Shown: positions 16,445 to 25,259 of the stretch, one piece after another | Layout: each line of letters begins with the position of its first letter | Position numbering within the stretch: the first letter of the stretch is position 1 | DNA from: UBA10438 sp964432155 | GTDB lineage: Bacteria; Bacteroidota; Ignavibacteria; Kapaibacteriales; Kapaibacteriaceae | Direction of reading: 5' to 3' | Assembly: GCA_964432155.1 (NCBI GenBank) | Contig: CAYSMF010000013.1 | Coordinates: forward strand, 1 to 62,732 | Length of the DNA stretch: 62,732 bases | Position numbers and translations under genes: made by a program | The notes under the pieces: model-generated | Seen by the model: only the letters and a program-made list of their open reading frames with translations | Databases searched by the model: none | What the model was told of the DNA's origin: nothing

Positions 16445-17626
16445 ATGACGCTAGTTGATGTGTGTGTAATCGGTGCTGGTGCTGCCGGACTTCATTGTGC
16501 GGCGCATGCTGCGGCAACGGGGAAGTCTGTTGTTGTGCTCGAACACAACGATCGACCAGGTAAGAAGATCCGTATCTCTGGTGGCGGACGCTGCAACTTC
16601 ACGAACCGTGTTGTGACGCACCGTCAGATGCTGTCGGAGAATCCCGATTTCGCTCGATCGGCGTTAGCGAGATACACACCCGACGACTTCATTGCGCTGG
16701 TTGATGCGCACGGTATCGCCTGGCACGAAAAGAAGCTCGGTCAGCTGTTCTGCGACGAGTCTGCACAGCAGATCATCGACATGCTGATTGAAGAATGCCA
16801 TCGCGCGAAGGTTGATCTTCGCTATCGCGTCGCAGTGAGTACCGTAACGAAGAGTGATGTGTTTGTGATCGCTACGTCTGCCGGTGATGTGCATGCCCGC
16901 AACGTTGTGGTAGCTACGGGCGGACTCAGCATTCCGTCGCTGGGTGCGTCCGATCTTGGGTATCGTATCGCTACACAGTTTGATCATCCGATTGTGCCGC
17001 TTGCGCCTGCACTCGTACCACTTACATTCGATGCTTCGTATGAGCAGCGATGGGCTGGACTATCGGGCATCAGTGTTGATGCACGCGTGTCTGCTCACAG
17101 CATGGCCTTTCGGGAGAACTTGCTGTTTACCCATCGAGGGCTGAGTGGACCTGCTATTCTGCAGATCTCTTCGTACATCGCACCTGGAGAGGGCATCACA
17201 ATCGACGTTGTGCCCGATATCACACTGGATGACTGTGTTGCTTCGCTTCCGGCAGAGAAGCGACACCTGGCAACGATTCTGCACGAGCACTTGCCGCAGC
17301 GCTTTATCGACGAGTGGAACGACCCTACGCTGCACCGACCGGTGAACGCGACACCGAAGCGCGACCTCGAAGCAGCGTTGCATGCGCTCCATGCGTGGAA
17401 CATCGTCCCTACGGGAACAGAGGGCTATGCAAAAGCCGAAGTCACACGTGGTGGCGTTGATACGCGTGTGCTTTCGTCCAAGACGATGGAAAGTGCACGC
17501 GTTCCTGGCCTGTTCTTCATTGGTGAAGTTGTCGATGTAACTGGATGGCTAGGGGGCTACAACTTCCAGTGGGCTTGGTCTTCAGCCGTTGCCGCTGGCG
17601 TTGAGCTCAGCAAGCGCGAGGCGTAA
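16445..17626 (+). CDS. NAD(P)/FAD-dependent oxidoreductase, HI0933 (YhiN/BaiN) family
   Basis: A 393-residue flavoprotein. The N-terminal dinucleotide motif G10-A-G-A-A-G15, the family signature GKKIRISGGGRCNFTN and the C-terminal FIGEVVDVTGWLGGYNFQWAW are all intact. HI0933-family proteins bind FAD; their physiological substrate is mostly unknown. The ATG at 16445 is chosen because the homologous start is MTLVDVCVIGAG; the frame extends further upstream only inside the giant gene. Its last 45 bp overlap the 3' end of the convergent helicase gene. Confidence 0.94.
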   Translation: MTLVDVCVIGAGAAGLHCAAHAAATGKSVVVLEHNDRPGKKIRISGGGRCNFTNRVVTHRQMLSENPDFARSALARYTPDDFIALVDAHGIAWHEKKLGQLFCDESAQQIIDMLIEECHRAKVDLRYRVAVSTVTKSDVFVIATSAGDVHARNVVVATGGLSIPSLGASDLGYRIATQFDHPIVPLAPALVPLTFDASYEQRWAGLSGISVDARVSAHSMAFRENLLFTHRGLSGPAILQISSYIAPGEGITIDVVPDITLDDCVASLPAEKRHLATILHEHLPQRFIDEWNDPTLHRPVNATPKRDLEAALHALHAWNIVPTGTEGYAKAEVTRGGVDTRVLSSKTMESARVPGLFFIGEVVDVTGWLGGYNFQWAWSSAVAAGVELSKREA

Positions 17627-20600
17627 GTCCGACTCCAGCTGGTCGATGTCGGCGCGCTCCCAGACGACACTGCGTTCATATGACGCGAATCCGCGCGCAA
17701 TGGCCTTGGTGAAGACCAGACGTGTTGTTACGCGTGTGCATTCGGGATACGCACGCAAACACAGCCATGCATAAGTCTGCATTTGCTTGTGATACAGCCG
17801 TGCCAACTCATCAAGGTCGGCCTCATTCCGAACAGCATTTGTCTTCCAGTCCCAGACGCTGATCGATCCGTCGGCGTGCGAACAACGACAATCGAGAATG
17901 CCCTGCAGAACGACATCGTCGAGCGCTCCAACCAGACGTACTTCGCGGCGTGCGCTGCGGAGCACGTCGACATGCTCACGGACAATCGGTGCGTCGAGCA
18001 CACTCGTGATCTCAAGCGCAGCTTCAGTTGCGCGCGCACGATCAAGTTGGTGCACAGAGAGACTGCGTGCGATCATGCTAAGTCGATCAGACTCCGATGC
18101 GTCAAGAGCGCCGGGGAGAATCGTTGCCAATACTTCGTGCACTGCAATACCATAGGCTGCGCCCGCACCATCACCTTCGCGTGTTCGATTGTCGTCCTCG
18201 GTCCATCGTTGTGCATGGACGAATTGCGTTGGCGCTACGAGCTCCGGTAGCGGCGTCGGCAGTGGATCGAGCAACACGAGTTGCGACCGTTCGATCTGCA
18301 CACGATGGTAGGGCTCGGATGTGAGGTCAGACACAGTGGTGTAGGCCTGACGAGCTTCTTCAAGTGCTCGACCCATCACGCCTCCCATGCCAGAGAGGTC
18401 GCCATGGATATCGTCGTCGGCGTGGAGGATAACAAGGTGGTACTTTGCTCGTGTAAGCGCAACGTAGAGTCGACGTCGATACTCGGCAAGCTCTCGCTGT
18501 GATGTCAGGAGCTTTGCCATACGATGCGATGCCAGCGCAGGAAGTTCAGTAATCTGCTGCGGTGCTTCAGGATTGATCTCATCGGTCGACACCGAAAAGG
18601 TGACGCCCAGAGGATCGTACGACACATACTGTGGCGTTCGAGATGTCGTTGCAAGACCAGCCAGAACAACGATGCCGAACTCCAGACCTTTCGATGCATG
18701 AATCGTCATCACGCGCACAGCATCACCGTCGGATGGAACAAATCCATCACGCTCACGATCGCCATTCAATGGATTCAATGCAGCGACGGCATCGTACAGC
18801 GTACCGCCGGTACCATCAACAGCGGAGCGAATCATCTCCATCGCCTTGTCGACATTAGCCAAGATCTGTTCGCGCCGATCCTCAAGTTCGAGTGTTGCAT
18901 ACCAACCCGACGTATCGAGTGCATGCTGAATAAGGTCAGTGGGCGTCATGCGCAGACTCGCTGCTTCCCAGTCCGAAAGCAATGAATGCGCTCGCTGTAG
19001 CGATGGCGAAGCACTGCCGTCAGCAACACACTGCGAGATTCCGTCGCGCATGCTCGTTCGTCGGCCTAGCAGGCCTGCCGTTGCAAGGTCTGCATCCGTA
19101 CAGCGAAGCAATGGAGAACGACACAGCGTGGCCACCGCCAGATTGTCTGATGGTGCAATGCACGCAGTGAGCAACGCCCGGATGTCGGCGATTTCGGGTC
19201 GCGCAAAGAACGACGCACCGCCGTGGAGATCCACGGGGATCTTCAGTTTCGCAAGTGCTTCGCCGACGGAGACAACCTGTGGGTTGGTCTGTACCAGCAC
19301 GGCAATATCCGACGGACGTGGAGCACGTGTTGACCACGCACCGGTGGCACGGTCGCGCTCGGCGATCTCACGGGGGAGTTTACCGTTGAGCACATTCCCG
19401 ACCAGGTTCGCGATTGCGTCGAACTCGTTGGTACTTGTTGCGAGCACCGTTGTTGTACCGACGTTGTCTGACTGAACATCAGTCGTGATGCTCCGCAGCG
19501 GCTGGTAGCCTACGTCGTACGACGTCGTATCGGTAATTGGCGGTGGGGCAACAGCACCAAACATTGCTGCGCAAATAGCGTTGACACTCGCTGCTACGCG
19601 CTCGTGCATGCGGAATGAAGTAACCAGCGGACGGTACCCGGTGTCCGACCCACGATGCATATTGGCGCACTGTAGCGCGTACGTTGCACGTCGGAACAAT
19701 CGAACATCCGCGTCGCGAAATCCATAGATGCTCTGTTTGTCGTCGCCTACGATACAGACGTTTGGCGTTGGTGCATCATCACCACGGAGTGCAGGTGCAA
19801 TGCGCGACAGAACCTCGTACTGCAGGGGGTCCGTATCCTGAAACTCATCGACCATGATATAGCGCACACTCTTGCGAAGTGCTTCAACGACAGAGGTGTC
19901 ATTGAGCAGCTCTAGAGTGAGATGTATCATGTCGTCGAAGTCAATCGCATTGCGATCCCGCTTTGCACGACGGTAGTGATCCCGAGCAGTAATGGCTACG
20001 TCGTGGATGGTGCGGAGAGTCGCATCAAATCGTTGCTCCTGGATAGCATCCCATGGTGTGGCAAGCATGCCGACCATACTGCGCAGCTCTGACGGCGCTG
20101 TTGGAACACGCTCGAGTTGCGCACGTACATCCTTCGGGAGCAGCGAAACCCGGAGCTCGTGTTTTGTCGTAAAGGTCTCGCTATACAATCCATGAACATC
20201 TCGAGCAACAGCAGTATCGCTCGGATCGCCACATCGCACCGCCAGCGCTCGAACACGGTCAAGAAGCTGCCCAATGTTTGGAACATCATGCAAGGGGGCG
20301 AGTACAGCGGTGAACAGATCAAGTGCGTCTCGTGCAATCACACGCAGATGCGCGTTGACAAACGTCTGCCGACGCTCGTACGCTGATGCATCAGCACTCA
20401 TCGCGAGCATCTGTGCGAATGACGTGTCGCGTGTTGCATAGGAGAGCACCGACCGGACGATGTCGATTGATACGGCATCAAAGGCCGTCGTGAGTGACGT
20501 GGCTGTTGGCGAACCCGTTGCAAGGTGCTCGGTAATCGCACGGCGAACCGCGTCGTCGACCAGTGACGTAGCCTCTGTACCCTCGAGTTCGCGTAGATCG

Positions 20601-20992
20601 GCATCGAGCTGGAGCTCCTCGGCATACTGCCGCACAAGGCCCGCGCAGAAGCTATGGAACGTGCTGATGCGTGCTGTCGATATTGCGCTCGACCACTGGC
20701 GAAGTTGTCGGCAGAGTTCCACGTCGCTCAGAGGCGACGCAAACGATGCGCGAATCTCTGCATCGTGCTGCGCCTCGGTGAGAAGTCGGTGTACCCGCTC
20801 ACGCATTTCAGCTGCAGCGGCACGGGTAAAGGTGATGGCGATAATCTGATCAAGGGGCGTTCCCGTCTCTACGAGAATCCGCACAAAGCGATGCGTCACA
20901 ACACTCGTCTTGCCAGAGCCCGCATTTGCATGCACAGCACAATGCACATGCAGATCGAGTGCGGCACGTTGCTCTGGCGTGAACTGCATCAT
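17582..20992 (-). CDS. UvrD/REP-type helicase with C-terminal RecB-family nuclease domain (AddA-like)
   Basis: A 1136-residue protein. It carries Walker A ANAGSGKTS (22-30), DEFQDTD (about 381) and DDKQSIYGFRD (about 419) of superfamily 1 helicases, a VMTIHASKGLEF motif and a C-terminal PD-(D/E)xK nuclease domain with DWKT (about 1047) and QMQTYAW (about 1069). This is the AddA architecture for double-strand-end resection and recombination. No AddB-like partner is in the window. The start at 20992 lies 4 bp after the upstream M16 peptidase stop, suggesting co-transcription; longer extensions fall inside that gene. A fuller name (addA) would need the partner. Confidence 0.9.
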   Translation of the reverse strand: MMQFTPEQRAALDLHVHCAVHANAGSGKTSVVTHRFVRILVETGTPLDQIIAITFTRAAAAEMRERVHRLLTEAQHDAEIRASFASPLSDVELCRQLRQWSSAISTARISTFHSFCAGLVRQYAEELQLDADLRELEGTEATSLVDDAVRRAITEHLATGSPTATSLTTAFDAVSIDIVRSVLSYATRDTSFAQMLAMSADASAYERRQTFVNAHLRVIARDALDLFTAVLAPLHDVPNIGQLLDRVRALAVRCGDPSDTAVARDVHGLYSETFTTKHELRVSLLPKDVRAQLERVPTAPSELRSMVGMLATPWDAIQEQRFDATLRTIHDVAITARDHYRRAKRDRNAIDFDDMIHLTLELLNDTSVVEALRKSVRYIMVDEFQDTDPLQYEVLSRIAPALRGDDAPTPNVCIVGDDKQSIYGFRDADVRLFRRATYALQCANMHRGSDTGYRPLVTSFRMHERVAASVNAICAAMFGAVAPPPITDTTSYDVGYQPLRSITTDVQSDNVGTTTVLATSTNEFDAIANLVGNVLNGKLPREIAERDRATGAWSTRAPRPSDIAVLVQTNPQVVSVGEALAKLKIPVDLHGGASFFARPEIADIRALLTACIAPSDNLAVATLCRSPLLRCTDADLATAGLLGRRTSMRDGISQCVADGSASPSLQRAHSLLSDWEAASLRMTPTDLIQHALDTSGWYATLELEDRREQILANVDKAMEMIRSAVDGTGGTLYDAVAALNPLNGDRERDGFVPSDGDAVRVMTIHASKGLEFGIVVLAGLATTSRTPQYVSYDPLGVTFSVSTDEINPEAPQQITELPALASHRMAKLLTSQRELAEYRRRLYVALTRAKYHLVILHADDDIHGDLSGMGGVMGRALEEARQAYTTVSDLTSEPYHRVQIERSQLVLLDPLPTPLPELVAPTQFVHAQRWTEDDNRTREGDGAGAAYGIAVHEVLATILPGALDASESDRLSMIARSLSVHQLDRARATEAALEITSVLDAPIVREHVDVLRSARREVRLVGALDDVVLQGILDCRCSHADGSISVWDWKTNAVRNEADLDELARLYHKQMQTYAWLCLRAYPECTRVTTRLVFTKAIARGFASYERSVVWERADIDQLESDLRLALAELNASGNG

Positions 20993-20996
20993 CAGG

Positions 20997-22241
20997 TTAC
21001 TCCTCGCCGGAGGGGAGAAGAAGACAGCGTGACCATGACGATGGATCGCAGACGGCGGCTGCAACACGCGCAATCGCTTGCTGATCGACCGCCTCGAGCG
21101 ATGCGATCGTTGCGTATGGATGTTCTGGCGCGCCATCCTCGAGGAGCCCCTTACCCAGCATTGTCATTCGTGCTGAGAGACTCTCGAGAGCCATCAGCTT
21201 GCTCGCACGCAGCTGTGCTTTCGCGCGTGCAAGCTCCGATGGCGTAACACCATCGGTTGCAAGCTCTGTAAGAATTGCCGCAATGGAGCGGTGGACGGTT
21301 GACATGCGGGACTCATCAACACCTGCGTAGATCGAGAACGAGCCGCAATCGGCAAAGAGCTGCACCTGTGAGTACACCGAGTATGCCAGCCCGCGCTTTT
21401 CGCGCAGACGTACGTTGAGTCGCGACGACATGCCATCGCCGAGAATCACGTTAATCAGTTGCAGTGCGTATCGATCAGCGTCGTGATACCCCTGGGTGCG
21501 CGACTGCCACAGGACGTGTGCCTGTTGCAGTGGTTTGCGGATTGTAACCTCATTTGGTGTGCGTGCGGTCGGCGTTGTGCGGCGTCGCGGCGACGTTGCC
21601 TTGCGTAGCCCCTTGGTATGCTCTTCGACGAGGGCAACTATGGCCTCGATCGTTACGTTACCACTTACCGCGACGATAATGCGCGACGGCACATAGTGCT
21701 TTGCATGGAACGCGCGCACTTGCTCTGCGGTAATGGTCGACACGCTTGCCACTGAACCAACGATCGGCATTCCCAGTGGGTGAGTACCGAAGAGTTGTTG
21801 CTCACCGAGGTCGAACACGTATTCTTCCGGCTCATCCTCGTAGGAGCGAATCTCTTCGATAATGATTCCACGCTCTGTGTCGACATCTTCATCGCGGAAG
21901 ACTGGGTGGAGCACCACATCGGCAAGGGTCGCCATCACGCGAGGAAGATGCTGGGTAAGCGTCCGAACGTAATAGCACGTCTCTTCCTTGGTCGTGTAGG
22001 CGTTGACATACGCACCGACGTTTTCAAAGTCGCGCGAAATCTTCGACATCGTGCGCGTCGGAGTTCGACGAAATGCTGTGTGCTCAACCACGTGAGCAAC
22101 ACCATCACCGCCCTTGGGTTCGTCGCGCGTGCCGGCATCGACCCAAAAACTCACAGCGCATGAGTCAACGTGGGGCACGTGATCACAGACAACACGAATT
22201 CCATTCGCAAGCGTAACAACGGTAGGGGGCGTCCAAGGCAT
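20997..22241 (-). CDS. M16-family zinc metallopeptidase (processing-peptidase-like)
   Basis: A 414-residue single-unit M16B peptidase. The inverted zinc motif H50-V-V-E53-H54 and the downstream glutamates in RGIIIEEIRSYEDEPEE, which supply the third ligand, are intact. The second half carries the usual R/Y region (LREKRGLAYSVYSQVQLF). No signal peptide is seen, so it is probably cytoplasmic, although some relatives act in the periplasm. No Shine-Dalgarno precedes the ATG; a -7-like TAACTTCG ends five bases before it, so the mRNA may be leaderless. The helicase gene follows after 4 bp. Confidence 0.93.
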   Translation of the reverse strand: MPWTPPTVVTLANGIRVVCDHVPHVDSCAVSFWVDAGTRDEPKGGDGVAHVVEHTAFRRTPTRTMSKISRDFENVGAYVNAYTTKEETCYYVRTLTQHLPRVMATLADVVLHPVFRDEDVDTERGIIIEEIRSYEDEPEEYVFDLGEQQLFGTHPLGMPIVGSVASVSTITAEQVRAFHAKHYVPSRIIVAVSGNVTIEAIVALVEEHTKGLRKATSPRRRTTPTARTPNEVTIRKPLQQAHVLWQSRTQGYHDADRYALQLINVILGDGMSSRLNVRLREKRGLAYSVYSQVQLFADCGSFSIYAGVDESRMSTVHRSIAAILTELATDGVTPSELARAKAQLRASKLMALESLSARMTMLGKGLLEDGAPEHPYATIASLEAVDQQAIARVAAAVCDPSSWSRCLLLPSGEE

Positions 22242-22246
22242 ATCGA

Positions 22247-22254
22247 CGAAGTTA
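22247..22254 (-). promoter_or_regulatory. Candidate -7 element TAACTTCG directly upstream of the M16 start
   Basis: One base from TAnnTTTG and five bases before the ATG. The variant TAnnTTCG also precedes the genes at 32668 and 37028. It implies a leaderless transcript if used. Confidence 0.4.
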
Positions 22255-22328
22255 CGCGAACATTCCCGATCGGAGTCATACCAAAATCAAGTGCCCAAGA
22301 ACTCGAGAAAATCAGTAATTCTGTAGGC

Positions 22329-22769
22329 ATGACACCGTCACAAATCTGGTATGCCTGCGCGATCGTTCTGTTCATTCTCGAAATGATCACTCCGGGATTC
22401 GTCCTGGCAAACGTTGCGTTGGCCGCACTTGCCGCGGCAATCGTAGCCGATATCGGCGGCTCGCTGACATGGCAACTCATCACCTTCGTCGTTGTAGGTC
22501 TGGTCAGCTTCGTTACCGTACGACCATTCCTTCGTCGACCACGGGCATCAACACTGGAACAGCAGCCCTCGGAAGTCGATGCGTTGCTGGGCCGTGTTGT
22601 GATCGTAACCGACATGATCACATCAGATGGTACGCAGGGCAAGGTGCTGGTTGACGGCCAAGCATGGCGTGCATTGTCGTTGCGTGCGACGGAGATTCAT
22701 CCGAACACACGTGTGCGCATCTGCGGATATGAATCATCGATTCTCGTCGTAGAAGAGGCTACGAGCTGA
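22329..22769 (+). CDS. NfeD-like membrane protein (short form)
   Basis: A 146-residue protein with two to three membrane segments (about 6-24, 28-65) followed by a C-terminal OB-fold domain (about 80-146; LLGRVVIVTDMI, GKVLVDGQAWRAL), the layout of short NfeD proteins. Such proteins often partner with SPFH/stomatin proteins, but none is adjacent here. The frame extends upstream over the divergent M16 promoter, and the start at 22329 gives the expected membrane N-terminus. The role is membrane quality control by analogy only. Confidence 0.85.
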   Translation: MTPSQIWYACAIVLFILEMITPGFVLANVALAALAAAIVADIGGSLTWQLITFVVVGLVSFVTVRPFLRRPRASTLEQQPSEVDALLGRVVIVTDMITSDGTQGKVLVDGQAWRALSLRATEIHPNTRVRICGYESSILVVEEATS

Positions 22770-22821
22770 TACCGGACGTCGTATCTGTACGCACGCCAGC
22801 TCTGCCACTGCACGATTCACC

Positions 22822-23826
22822 TTACGATTGTACCGACGCGACGCGCCACGGAAGTGTACGTCCGGCCCACATAGGGACAACGTCGCCGTAACGCTCTGGG
22901 ATCGTCATTTCTTCACGGACCAGACGTACCGTTGTACGCGGTGGCGTGACACCGTAGAGTTGTTGTGCACGGTCACTGACGAAGGCCTGCAGGTTATGCA
23001 GAACGTTGTGTCGTTCAAAGAGCTCGGCCAGCATTGGCAGGATGATCGGCGCTGTGAAGACGCCGGCTGCACAGCCAGGGCATTCCTTCTTCGACACTGG
23101 GTGCGGGGCACTGTCGCTTCCTAGCATCAGCTTCGGATGCGCTGCCAGCGCAGCCTGCAACAGCGCGTCGCGATCTTCCGGACGCTTTGCAATTGGCTTG
23201 CAGAACAGGTGTGGGTTGAGCAGGCCACCAGCTACGTCGTCGAGCGTGATGATCAGGTGGTGCGGCGTCACGGTTGCACGCAGGTTCGGAAACTCATCGA
23301 GGAGCTGCACTGCTGCACGTGTCGTAATGTGCTCCATCGTGATGCGAAGGCGTGGGAAGCGCGTCGCTAGGGCGCGATAGACCTCGCAAAACTCTTCTTC
23401 ACGATCCATCACAAAGCCGTGTGTCTCGCCATGCACAAGCAGGGGAATCTCGAGCTCTTCCATCATCGCAAACACATGCGCCATCGACATGATCTCTTGA
23501 ACACCGGCATCGCTATTCGTGGTAGCACCTGCTGGATAGAGCTTGATGCCGATAATGTGCGGCTTTGCCGCAACGAGCTCTTCGCGCGTATAGTCGCGGA
23601 AGAACAACGTCATGAAAGGATCAAACGCATGTCCTGCTGTTGCTCGACGGACTTCACCCGTGTACCAGAGGAGTCGTTCAACGGTATCGACCGGTGGAAC
23701 GAGGTTTGGCATGATCACGGCACCAGCAAAGTGCTGTGCAGAGAGCGGGGCAACAACGTCGAGCATCGCGTCTTGGCGCACGTGTAGGTGCATGTCAAGG
23801 GGCGACGTCAGGATAAGTTCTGTCAT
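22822..23826 (-). CDS. pyrC: Dihydroorotase (PyrC, class II)
   Basis: A 334-residue E. coli-type dihydroorotase. The zinc motif H13-L-H15-V-R is present, as are the carbamylated lysine region IIGIKLYPAGATTNSD, the histidine segments LLVHGETHG and MEHITT, and the loop SDSAPHPVSKKECPGCAAGVF. It closes carbamoyl aspartate to dihydroorotate in pyrimidine synthesis. The start at 23826 overlaps the upstream stop as ATGA; upstream in-frame codons lie in that gene. It is the last gene of the minus-strand run, 52 bp from the convergent NfeD gene. No other pyr gene is nearby. Confidence 0.96.
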   Translation of the reverse strand: MTELILTSPLDMHLHVRQDAMLDVVAPLSAQHFAGAVIMPNLVPPVDTVERLLWYTGEVRRATAGHAFDPFMTLFFRDYTREELVAAKPHIIGIKLYPAGATTNSDAGVQEIMSMAHVFAMMEELEIPLLVHGETHGFVMDREEEFCEVYRALATRFPRLRITMEHITTRAAVQLLDEFPNLRATVTPHHLIITLDDVAGGLLNPHLFCKPIAKRPEDRDALLQAALAAHPKLMLGSDSAPHPVSKKECPGCAAGVFTAPIILPMLAELFERHNVLHNLQAFVSDRAQQLYGVTPPRTTVRLVREEMTIPERYGDVVPMWAGRTLPWRVASVQS

Positions 23827-24284
23827 GGTGATGGGGATGGATACGGTGGAATATCGTCGAGCAAATCTACGGTTCCGTCGCTCAAGACCTGCGCACAGTG
23901 CGCAACACGTCCGTTGGTGAGGAACATGTAGGGGGCATTGAGTTTCAGGTTGTACCAGGCCGACTGACGAAGCGCTGCATGCGTGAGTGCAACGTCGTAC
24001 GACTTGCACTCGACAAGGAGGAAGGGCTGAAGCGCTGCATCTCGCCATAAGACGTCGAATCGCTGACCTCGCTCGTCGACAACACGTTCAACGCTGCATC
24101 GGCCCAAGGGATAGCCTCGAGCGATAAACCAGTTGATGCAGTGCTGCCTGACCCATTCCTCGGGAGTAAGTGCAACGCGTTGCCTGCGCACGGGATCGTA
24201 GATCGACAACCGTCCGTCGTCGCTTGAGATCCGCGCTTCAAACGTCGGAAAGATCAACGGTGGGAGGTGCAGTTCTTCAGCCAT
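23823..24284 (-). CDS. Small HSDR_N-type PD-(D/E)xK nuclease-fold protein
   Basis: A 153-residue protein matching the N-terminal domain of type I restriction R subunits. The core pattern is RFDVLW, then LLVECKSY: an Asp, and E-x-K twelve residues on, the PD-(D/E)xK site. No helicase, methylase or specificity subunit is near, so it is not a restriction system. Free-standing versions occur widely in Bacteroidota with no known function. The ATG at 24284 is preferred to a TTG at 24296. It overlaps elbB upstream by 8 bp and pyrC downstream by ATGA, so it is strictly coupled to housekeeping genes. Confidence 0.85.
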   Translation of the reverse strand: MAEELHLPPLIFPTFEARISSDDGRLSIYDPVRRQRVALTPEEWVRQHCINWFIARGYPLGRCSVERVVDERGQRFDVLWRDAALQPFLLVECKSYDVALTHAALRQSAWYNLKLNAPYMFLTNGRVAHCAQVLSDGTVDLLDDIPPYPSPSP

Positions 24285-24984
24285 TGCGCTGTGCAAGCAT
24301 GGTCATAAGCGCATCGATTGCCATTGCAACATTCGTATGCACGTCGGTGATTGACGCTTCCATCATGTAGCACGGTGCGGTAATGATCCGATGCTGTGCG
24401 TCGATGGATACTTCGCGAACAGTACATGCTGCTACCTGTGCGCCTGTAGCACTAATCCCAGCATTGATCGCTGCGATATCGTACGGCGACGGTTCTGATG
24501 GTGTTCCTACCGTGACCGTTGGATGTGTGCTGCTGGCGCTGAGTGCTCGTGCAATCGTTGTTCCAGCCATACACAGTCCAACGATTGGCTTGCCAGCTGC
24601 ATGACATGCAACGATGCATGCTTGAACGGATGGATCGATTCCGCCGTTGGGTCCGTCGAAGGCCCACGTTGTGAAATTCTTTGCAACGCCAAATCCACCT
24701 GGAAGTACGATAGCATCGACTGTATCAAGGGCCAGCTCGTTGAGAGGCACGATGGCACCGCGAGCAATGCGGGCAGACTCCGTCAGCACATTACGGGATT
24801 CCGGGAGCTCAGAGCCAGTGCGGTGATCAATCACGTGATGCTGCGCGATGTCTGGTGCAGCACAGATTGCCTCGACACCATGGCGATTGAGTTCGAGGAG
24901 GGTAAGAACGGACTCGTGGATTTCCGAGCCGTCGTAGACACCACAGCCGCTGAGAAGAACGGCTACACGATAGGGCTGGCTCAT
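24277..24984 (-). CDS. elbB: ElbB-type glyoxalase / DJ-1-PfpI superfamily protein
   Basis: A 235-residue protein whose N-terminus VLLSGCGVYDGSEIHE is the ElbB (isoprenoid biosynthesis, sigma cross-reacting 27A) signature. A nucleophile-elbow cysteine sits in GLCMAGT. Family members show glyoxalase activity in vitro; the name refers to an effect on isoprenoid yield, not a proven pathway step. The PGGFGVAKN and HAAGKPIVGLC segments are intact. It overlaps the SemiSWEET gene by ATGA. Confidence 0.94.
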   Translation of the reverse strand: MSQPYRVAVLLSGCGVYDGSEIHESVLTLLELNRHGVEAICAAPDIAQHHVIDHRTGSELPESRNVLTESARIARGAIVPLNELALDTVDAIVLPGGFGVAKNFTTWAFDGPNGGIDPSVQACIVACHAAGKPIVGLCMAGTTIARALSASSTHPTVTVGTPSEPSPYDIAAINAGISATGAQVAACTVREVSIDAQHRIITAPCYMMEASITDVHTNVAMAIDALMTMLAQRNG

Positions 24985-25253
24985 CGCTGACCTCCACGCT
25001 GCATGTCGAGTACTTTCTTTGTGAGCATGTAGATGATGAAGAAAAAGGCGATCACGTTCGCCCAGATGATGCTGATATCGTCATCGAGCAAGCCATACGA
25101 CAGCCAGAGAAGACATCCGCAAAACATCAGTGAAAGCATGCCAATGCTGAGCTGATCAACTTGCTGCGTGCGCCACACCTTGATAGCCTGTGGTGCAAGG
25201 GCAAACGTTGAGCAACAACCAGCAGCGAGTCCGAGGAGTGTTACGTGGTCCAT
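24981..25253 (-). CDS. SemiSWEET / PQ-loop sugar transporter
   Basis: A 90-residue protein with three membrane helices (about 5-22, 36-55, 62-80) and the PQ motif in TFALAPQAIKVWRTQ. This is the size and pattern of bacterial SemiSWEETs, which dimerise to carry sugars such as sucrose or glucose down their gradient. The C-terminus is basic (KKVLDMQRGGQR), which fits an inside-facing end. It lies between GDPD (6-bp gap) and elbB (ATGA overlap). The substrate is not predictable. Confidence 0.92.
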   Translation of the reverse strand: MDHVTLLGLAAGCCSTFALAPQAIKVWRTQQVDQLSIGMLSLMFCGCLLWLSYGLLDDDISIIWANVIAFFFIIYMLTKKVLDMQRGGQR

Positions 25254-25259
25254 AGTCTG

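Noticed and set aside
23823..24284. Part of a type I restriction system
   Set aside because: Only the N-terminal HsdR-like fold is present; no HsdM, HsdS or helicase domain is nearby.
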